Positions 58,635-64,000 of a stretch of 64,000 nucleotides of DNA are shown piece after piece; positions within the stretch are counted from its first letter, which is position 1; every line of letters begins with the position of its first letter. The notes below the pieces were generated by a model. That model was given only the letters and a program-made list of their open reading frames with translations, did not search any database and was not told where the DNA came from. The translations under genes and the position numbers were made by a program. Source of the DNA: PWXP01 sp040772845 (GTDB lineage: Bacteria > Planctomycetota > Planctomycetia > Pirellulales > Thermoguttaceae); contig JAXGXG010000001.1 of the NCBI GenBank assembly GCA_040772845.1, positions 6,138,001-6,202,000 on the forward strand, in the 5' to 3' direction.

Positions 58635-60452
58635 TCAGATGGCCATTTCCGGCTTTTTTGCCCCCACGGCAGCCGAGGGACGCACTGTGCCGCGTACGGT
58701 TTGCGGCTCGGCCCAACGACATGGTTGCGCATCGGGATTGTCCGTGACGGCCGGGTTGCGGTCGTAAAAAGTGGACGGTTCGTAAGTCCAGCCCTCGGCC
58801 AGCCGCTTCTCTTCCTTGCGGATTTGCCGCAAGACCCACCGGCCCGCCAATTCACCTGCCAGGCGGGCCTTCCAGCCGCACTCGGCGTAGATCTCGGCCA
58901 GAAGCTCGGTCATTTGCTGACGCATTTCCGGTTGATCTTTGTAGTAGAGTTGGCATGCCTTAACGCCGGCGGCCCAAGTGATGGTGAGTGACTTGGCTTC
59001 GAACTGGAAACGGCGGCGAATGCGGGCGTCGGGATGGTTCTTATAGCGTTTCCAGCCGGCAAGCGTGGTGCGAATGATCCGCGTCGTGCTGGGACCGTTG
59101 CGCTCGAAGTCCCGGTTGAAGGCTCGCAGCATCAACTCGGCTTCCGCGCCTGCCGGGATATGTTCGTGCCGGTAGTTGAACGTCTCCTGGCCGTGGATAT
59201 CGCAGAATTCATATTCGCTCTCGTCCTTCATTCGGCCCTGCGCGGTGAGTTCGGCGTGCAAGGGCGTGCCTGGAATGGGCGTGTAGAGCATGAACTGATG
59301 GAAGTCGGTACAGTGCTGCGCCGCATACTCGATGGCTTCGTCGATGTTCTCCATCGTGTGGTTTTCCAAGCCGATAATGGTGGAGCCGAGTACGCGGATT
59401 CCGTGGGATTGCAGTTCGCGAATGAGGTCGAAGGTATTCGAGCCGTGGAGCTTGGTGTACTGGCTGTCTTCTCCCTCAATTCCCATCCACACCCAAGAAA
59501 TGCCGAGGCCGACGAGCTGCTCGATCGTATACGACCGCAGGACGTTGGCGGAGCTGAACACGTACAGTGCCCAGGCCTTATCGTTCTGCTCCATGAGTTC
59601 GAGCAAGCGGAGAGCGCGTTTGCGATGCAGCAGGAAGTTTTCGTCCATCATGAAGAACGATTGGACCCCCATGCGCTCCTCCAACTGCTGCATGATATGG
59701 AACAACTCGTCTCCGGTTTCGTAAAAGTTGATGAACTTCCCCTTGCCGCCGAACATGGCGGAAGTAGAGCAGAAATTGCAGCCTACCGGACAGCCGACCG
59801 AAGGGATGACCGAGGCGGCAATGTCGTCCGGCCGATCGCCCAGGCTGATGCCCATATTGCGCGAGCCGAAGCCGGATTGGATCAACGGATGGCGGAACGG
59901 CCGGTTGTCCGGCTCGCCCAGGAATCGCTGGAACCATCGGACGCCTTCACCTCGCACGATATGGTCGGCATTGATCCGGTCGTCCAGGTCCGGAACGTTG
60001 GCAATGTGCCCGCCGATGACGATGGTTGCGTTGGGCTGATAGTGGCGGATCAGCTTGCACATCCGCTTTACCTTCATCAGGTTCGGGATGATGCTGGTGA
60101 TGCCAATGACGTCGTACTGCCGGGTCTTCAACTCCTCGATGAACCGGTCGAGTGTCGGGAAATCGAGCACGGTGCAAGGCGCTTCGATATTGGCCTGGAT
60201 GAGCATGATTCCCCAACTCCGGTGGAACATGCGCAAAGAGAACGGCCCCTGCGTACGCGTCACCTGGTTCTGGTACAGCTCCATCGGGTTCAACTTCCGA
60301 CTTCCATATTCATCATCCTGGGCGTAGGGGCCGAACACGCTGGTCAACAGGACACGGGCCTTGGAACCGAGGGGATGGACGGGCGTCGCCACATCGGCGG
60401 CAGGTGAACCACCGTTGGGGAGGATAGCCAAGGAATCGGCAAGTTGGGTCAT
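58635..60452 (-). CDS. B12-binding-domain radical SAM protein
   Basis: 605 residues from the ATG at 60452 (AGAGG 9 bases upstream). The N-terminal half (about 30-180) has the Rossmann-like B12-binding pattern (TRQYDVIGITSIIPN, ATIVIGGHIANVPD). The radical SAM motif CPVGCNFC lies near residue 220 and binds [4Fe-4S]; FFMMDENFLLHRKRAL and IGLENHTMENIDEAI follow as usual. Relatives methylate or rearrange unactivated carbons, for example in hopanoid or antibiotic pathways. No pathway neighbours are visible, so the substrate is open. Confidence 0.92.
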   Translation of the reverse strand: MTQLADSLAILPNGGSPAADVATPVHPLGSKARVLLTSVFGPYAQDDEYGSRKLNPMELYQNQVTRTQGPFSLRMFHRSWGIMLIQANIEAPCTVLDFPTLDRFIEELKTRQYDVIGITSIIPNLMKVKRMCKLIRHYQPNATIVIGGHIANVPDLDDRINADHIVRGEGVRWFQRFLGEPDNRPFRHPLIQSGFGSRNMGISLGDRPDDIAASVIPSVGCPVGCNFCSTSAMFGGKGKFINFYETGDELFHIMQQLEERMGVQSFFMMDENFLLHRKRALRLLELMEQNDKAWALYVFSSANVLRSYTIEQLVGLGISWVWMGIEGEDSQYTKLHGSNTFDLIRELQSHGIRVLGSTIIGLENHTMENIDEAIEYAAQHCTDFHQFMLYTPIPGTPLHAELTAQGRMKDESEYEFCDIHGQETFNYRHEHIPAGAEAELMLRAFNRDFERNGPSTTRIIRTTLAGWKRYKNHPDARIRRRFQFEAKSLTITWAAGVKACQLYYKDQPEMRQQMTELLAEIYAECGWKARLAGELAGRWVLRQIRKEEKRLAEGWTYEPSTFYDRNPAVTDNPDAQPCRWAEPQTVRGTVRPSAAVGAKKPEMAI

Positions 60453-60658
60453 CTGAGTATTCCTCTTTGAGATGTCGAGGGGCAAGCCCCGTTGTCGTTC
60501 AGGAAACCTTCAATAGTATTCTACGTGTCTTCGTGTCGCGACGATGGCCGACTGTGTATGCGTTGTGTAAAAGGTGCGCAATACCTGGGTGATCTTCCCC
60601 ATTCGCGGCGACTGTGGCTACGGAAGCCAAGCTTGCGAGGGGGGACGGAGAGGGCCGA

Positions 60659-60688
60659 TTGACGTTCCTTTCCGTTGGCTGCTATGCT
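60659..60688 (+). promoter_or_regulatory. Promoter for the two-component operon
   Basis: TTGACG (60659-60664), 18 bases, TATGCT (60683-60688). It lies about 170 bases before the histidine kinase start and is the only promoter-like pair I see in the 409-base gap. Confidence 0.55.
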
Positions 60689-60861
60689 AAGTAGTCCGCA
60701 GATACGAACCGAAAAAGAGGGTTTTGGCCAGGGGGGGCTCGCAAATTGCCCGTGAATCTGGCGTTTCGGCAACCGTGCTCCTTCGGTGTGCCGATTACGC
60801 ATCAGGCAGGCGATTGATCGAGCTTTCCGAGCGTTTCCGAAACGATAGAGAACGTCTTTCC

Positions 60862-61776
60862 ATGCTACCGCGTCGATCACTGAAGGTGCCTATTTTCCTG
60901 GGGGTCTCCATGATCGCCCTACTGGTGGTCATGGCGGTAAGCTGGGTATTCTCTGCCGTTTTTGGCGCATTGGCCGATCGGGCGTATGCGCCCTTGCACT
61001 GGACCCTGCTGTCGATTGGCGCCACGTTCATCGTTCTCCTGCTTGTTGGAACGATCATCTACCTGGTGCTCTCGATCAAGGCGATCAATCTCACACGGCG
61101 GCAGTCGAATTTTCTCGACAGCGTGACGCATGAATTGAAGTCGCCGTTGGCGTCGATGAAACTGTGCCTGCAAACCCTTTGCCATCGCCAGATGAACGAA
61201 GAAGCGCGGAATGATTTTCTGCGGATCATGTTGGACGACATTCAACGGCTGGACTACCTGACCGATCAACTGCTCGATGCCGGCAAACTGGACGCCGCCC
61301 GGCGTCCTCGCGATATCGAGTCTGTGGCGATGGATGAGCTTCTGGCCGATTGTGCGGAGGCGATCTGCCGCCGGTATCGCCTTTCATCGGAAACGATCTG
61401 TTTGGACCTTGTGCCTTGTTCGATCAATGCCATTTCGACGGATCTCGATTTGATTTTTCGGAATCTGCTGGATAACGCAGCGAAGTATGGCGGCGACCCA
61501 CCGCAGGTCAATGTCTGGCTTCGGCCGTCGCCCGACCGATGGGTTACGGTTCGCATTGCCGATAATGGCCGTGGCATTCCGCCCCAGTTGCGGCGCGCCA
61601 TTTTTGGCCGATTTGTTCGTTTGGGTAGCGAGCTTCAGCGTGAAAGGACAGGTACGGGCTTGGGGCTTTACATTGTCCGGACTTTGGTCAGGCAGCTCCG
61701 GGGCCGTATCCGTGTGCGAAGCCGCGATTCCGAATCTGGCACCTTGTTTGAAGTGCAGCTTCCCGTCGGGAGGTAG
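60862..61776 (+). CDS. Sensor histidine kinase
   Basis: 304 residues from the ATG at 60862; an earlier in-frame start would add 46 residues of unlikely sequence. Two hydrophobic helices (about 9-34 and 45-70) enclose only a short loop, so sensing is probably within the membrane. H box DSVTHELKSPLASMK (His90), N box LIFRNLLDNAAKYGG, G1 ADNGRGIPP, G2 GTGLGLYIV. It lies 4 bases before its response regulator. Confidence 0.94.
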   Translation: MLPRRSLKVPIFLGVSMIALLVVMAVSWVFSAVFGALADRAYAPLHWTLLSIGATFIVLLLVGTIIYLVLSIKAINLTRRQSNFLDSVTHELKSPLASMKLCLQTLCHRQMNEEARNDFLRIMLDDIQRLDYLTDQLLDAGKLDAARRPRDIESVAMDELLADCAEAICRRYRLSSETICLDLVPCSINAISTDLDLIFRNLLDNAAKYGGDPPQVNVWLRPSPDRWVTVRIADNGRGIPPQLRRAIFGRFVRLGSELQRERTGTGLGLYIVRTLVRQLRGRIRVRSRDSESGTLFEVQLPVGR

Positions 61777-61780
61777 TCGC

Positions 61781-62515
61781 ATGCAGAAGCAACCCCACAT
61801 CATTGTCGTTGAAGACGAAGAGCACCTGGCGAAAGGCATCAAGTACAATCTCTGCGCGGAAGGATACCGTGTTACGACGTTCGGCGACGGCCCGGCGGCG
61901 TTACGATTGATTGAGGCGCGGCCGGACGACGTCGACCTGGTGGTTCTCGACCTGATGCTGCCGGGCATGAGCGGATACTCGGTTTGTGAGGCCATCCGCG
62001 CGGCGGAGCGCGACATGCCTGTGCTGATTCTCAGCGCGCGAACGCTGGCCGAGGATCGCGCTCGGGGGTTCGACGTGGGCGCCAACCAGTATTTGACCAA
62101 GCCGTTTGACCTGGACGAATTCCTCAGCCGGGTGCGAAATCTTCTGAAATGGGCCGGACAGGGAGCAGCGGGACGAAGGACGTCGGGAACCATGGCGGCC
62201 CAGGCTGCATTCGGCAACGCCGAGGTCAACTTCGATACATTCCAGGTAGCCGTGGCCGGTCAGCCGGTGCGCATGACGCAACTGGAGCTGAAGCTTCTGC
62301 GCTATTTCGTTGAAAACGAGGGGCGTGTCATACCGCGCCAGGAGTTGCTCGAAGAGGTTTGGGGAATGTCAGGAAACGTCCAGACGCGCGCCCCCGACCA
62401 GTTCCTGCGCCGATTGCGCAAGGCATTCGAGCCGGACCCGGCCAATCCTCGCCATTTTCTCACCATCCGAGACGCCGGTTACCGCTTCATTCGCGACCCG
62501 GACGTCGAAGCCTAG
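61781..62515 (+). CDS. OmpR/PhoB-type response regulator
   Basis: 244 residues with GGGAGG before the ATG. Receiver domain: acidic pair EDEE (residues 11-14), phospho-acceptor Asp57 in LVVLDLMLPGMSG, and Lys in LTKPFD. The C-terminal winged helix (about 145-240: MTQLELKLLRYFVENEGRVIPRQELLEEVWG) binds DNA. Partner of the kinase at 60862. Confidence 0.96.
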   Translation: MQKQPHIIVVEDEEHLAKGIKYNLCAEGYRVTTFGDGPAALRLIEARPDDVDLVVLDLMLPGMSGYSVCEAIRAAERDMPVLILSARTLAEDRARGFDVGANQYLTKPFDLDEFLSRVRNLLKWAGQGAAGRRTSGTMAAQAAFGNAEVNFDTFQVAVAGQPVRMTQLELKLLRYFVENEGRVIPRQELLEEVWGMSGNVQTRAPDQFLRRLRKAFEPDPANPRHFLTIRDAGYRFIRDPDVEA

Positions 62516-62522
62516 GTTGCCC

Positions 62523-63278
62523 GTGACCAAACGCCTGAAACTGATCGCTTGCGAAATCCTTTACCGCGAGTTCTGTGCGGCCGTTGCGCGGTCGACCAGT
62601 CGAGTGGACGTGGAGTTTCTCCCGAAAGGACTGCACGATTTGGGCGCGGCAGGCATGCACTCTCGGATTGCCGCGAGTCTGGCCGAGGTGGACGAGTCGC
62701 GTTACGACGCCATCGTGATGGGCTATGCCCTGTGCAGTAACGGCCTGGTGGGGTTGACTGCCCGCCGCGTGCCGTTGATCGTTCCTCGCGCCCATGACTG
62801 CATCACGCTGTTTCTGGGGAGCAAGGAACGGTATCTTCAGTATTTCAACGAGCATCCCGGCGCGTATTTCAAGACAAGCGGCTGGATTGAACGTGGAGAC
62901 GACCTGGAACAACTCCAGAGTGACTCGATCCAACAGCGAAGCCGGATGTGCCACACGTACGAGGAGTTGGTGGAGCGGTATGGAGAAGACAATGCCCGGT
63001 TTCTGCACGAGCAGTTCCAGCAGATGACGCACAACTACTCGCGCATCACGTACATTGCCATGGGCATCGAACCGGACGACCGGTTCGAGCGTGAGTCGCG
63101 GGAATTGGCGGCGGCGCGCGGCTGGCGGTACGAGCAGTTGGCGGGCGACATGGGGCTCATTCAGGAGTTGGTGGACGGCCCCTGGCGGGACGATGCGTTT
63201 CTTACCGTACCTCCGGGCCATCGCGTTGCCGCCAGTTTCGATGACGGGATTCTGCGCGCCGAGCCGGTTTGCGAGTAG
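62523..63278 (+). CDS. DUF1638 domain protein
   Basis: 251 residues from a GTG 7 bases after the response regulator stop, so probably in the same operon. KLIACEILYREFC at the start, DAIVMGYALCSNGLVGLTAR and PRAHDCITLFLGSKERY match DUF1638, a family seen near corrinoid and methyl-transfer genes in anaerobes; its role is unknown. Conserved Cys and His residues (CEIL, CSNG, HDC) suggest metal or cofactor binding. Confidence 0.87.
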   Translation: MTKRLKLIACEILYREFCAAVARSTSRVDVEFLPKGLHDLGAAGMHSRIAASLAEVDESRYDAIVMGYALCSNGLVGLTARRVPLIVPRAHDCITLFLGSKERYLQYFNEHPGAYFKTSGWIERGDDLEQLQSDSIQQRSRMCHTYEELVERYGEDNARFLHEQFQQMTHNYSRITYIAMGIEPDDRFERESRELAAARGWRYEQLAGDMGLIQELVDGPWRDDAFLTVPPGHRVAASFDDGILRAEPVCE

Positions 63279-63408
63279 CGCATCTTGTTTCTGCCGGGCG
63301 TGCCGGGAACCTGGCGGGCCCCCACCGAGTTGACATGGATTGCGGGGTAGACCACAATGACAGGACTAGGAAATCCGGTCCCTTTGTCTGCTTCGGAGGA
63401 GAATTCCC

Positions 63409-64000
63409 GTGAATCAGCGAATTTCCCGTCGTAACCTGTTGCGTGCGCTTGGTGTTTCGGCCCTTTCCGGAGCGGGGGGGGTATCGGCCCTTTCTGGCGT
63501 AGCGAACGCAGACCCGATGCGCGGGCGTGACGCGGCTGCCCGGGTCGTCGACGGAAAGGTCATTCAGCCCCAGCGCGAATTGCCCGTCCTGCACGAAACC
63601 GACATCCTGGTCGTTGGCGGCGGCCCGGCGGGCGTATCGGCTGCCGTGGCGGCCCGGCGCGCAACCGGCGCGAAGGTGACCCTGGTGGAGCGTTACGGCC
63701 ACCTGGGCGGCCAGTGGACCGGCGGACTCGTGTTGATTCTCGTTGGCATGTACGGCAAGCGGCGCATCCAGATGACGCAGGGCATGGGCGAGGAGATGAT
63801 GCGCCGGCTCAGCAAGCTGGATCGGGGGATAGTCAACTATGGTCCCGGCAAGAATCCGACGGTCGACGCGGAAGCCTTGAAGTTCGTCATGGTCGAAATG
63901 GTGGCCGAGGCCAAGATCGACACCTTCCTGCACTGCTGGGGAGTCGATGCGATTGTCGATGGCTCGAAGGTGTGCGGCGCGGTGTTCGAGAGCAAGTCGG
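63409..64000 (+). CDS. Tat-exported FAD-dependent oxidoreductase (3' end cut by window)
   Basis: 197 codons visible from a GTG at 63409 with GGAGGAG 8 bases upstream. A Tat signal (ISRRNLLRALGVSALSGAGG) is followed by the dinucleotide motif DILVVGGGPAGVSAAVAA near residue 65, and ERYGHLGGQWTGGLV, the usual substrate-side continuation of the FAD_oxidored (pfam12831-like) group. The substrate is unknown; many planctomycete members sit near sulfatases and glycoside hydrolases. Confidence 0.92.
   Translation, partial: MNQRISRRNLLRALGVSALSGAGGVSALSGVANADPMRGRDAAARVVDGKVIQPQRELPVLHETDILVVGGGPAGVSAAVAARRATGAKVTLVERYGHLGGQWTGGLVLILVGMYGKRRIQMTQGMGEEMMRRLSKLDRGIVNYGPGKNPTVDAEALKFVMVEMVAEAKIDTFLHCWGVDAIVDGSKVCGAVFESKS

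Overview
The window reads as a chromosomal piece of a planctomycete (Planctomycetota, probably Pirellulales-like). The signs are secreted sulfatase, glycoside hydrolase and tandem esterase genes, PEP-CTERM-anchored surface proteins, an ECF sigma factor next to a giant Ser/Thr kinase with leucine-rich repeats, Tat-secreted oxidoreductases, and intergenic regions full of dispersed palindromic repeats. The assignment rests on gene content and on my memory of these families; no database was searched. No rRNA, tRNA or CRISPR array was seen.

Layout. 1-6 kb: cation efflux transporter (cut by the window edge), Tat-exported nitrilase-fold amidase, a DUF4143 ATPase with a promoter that predicts a leaderless mRNA, an EamA permease, a frameshifted orphan antitoxin and a secreted HEAT-like protein. 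6-12.5 kb: DUF434 protein, a translationally coupled pair of ATPases (one with winged helix and TPRs) behind a palindromic operator, and a hypothetical protein with a 5' frameshift. 12.7-20.7 kb: multidomain secreted glycoside hydrolase, sulfatase, VTT membrane protein, NCS1-type permease. 20.7-26 kb: a repeat-rich, decaying stretch with ParDE, a ferredoxin-nitroreductase, a Gfo/Idh/MocA gene with an internal deletion and a 3' stump of a PEP-CTERM protein. 26-39.5 kb: conserved core genes (YgiQ-type radical SAM, S41 protease, tsaD, Trm112-like, HIT protein), a giant secreted vWA protein, an unusual sigma-region-4/alpha-CTD-like protein and a histidine kinase. 39.7-43.5 kb: a LamG PEP-CTERM gene split by an ISKra4-type insertion sequence with a perfect 9-bp target duplication. 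43.7-49 kb: ECF sigma factor and LRR kinase (frameshifted near its 3' end). 49-57.2 kb: tandem esterase, GH36-like enzyme, SGNH-like PEP-CTERM protein. 57.2-58.6 kb: a decayed REPtron-like locus, with a 15-codon stub of a Y1 (RAYT) transposase between inverted clusters of a 13-mer. 58.6-64 kb: B12-binding radical SAM protein, a two-component pair, a DUF1638 protein and the start of a Tat-dependent FAD oxidoreductase.

How the parts work together. The secreted enzymes (glycoside hydrolases, sulfatase, esterase) fit degradation of sulfated and acetylated polysaccharide. The PEP-CTERM proteins would be sorted by an exosortase that is not in this window. The two most unusual signals are non-coding. 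One is a family of nested hairpin elements (6.3, 16.3, 22.6 and 49.4 kb, plus partial copies) whose stems differ from copy to copy yet remain paired, while the hairpin loops (CTTGY/RCAAG) and a central GCCGCC-NNN-GGCGGC-type core are kept. The other is the 13-mer/RAYT-stub locus at 57.4-58.0 kb. Several single-base frameshifts may be real decay, programmed slippage or assembly errors; only raw reads can tell.
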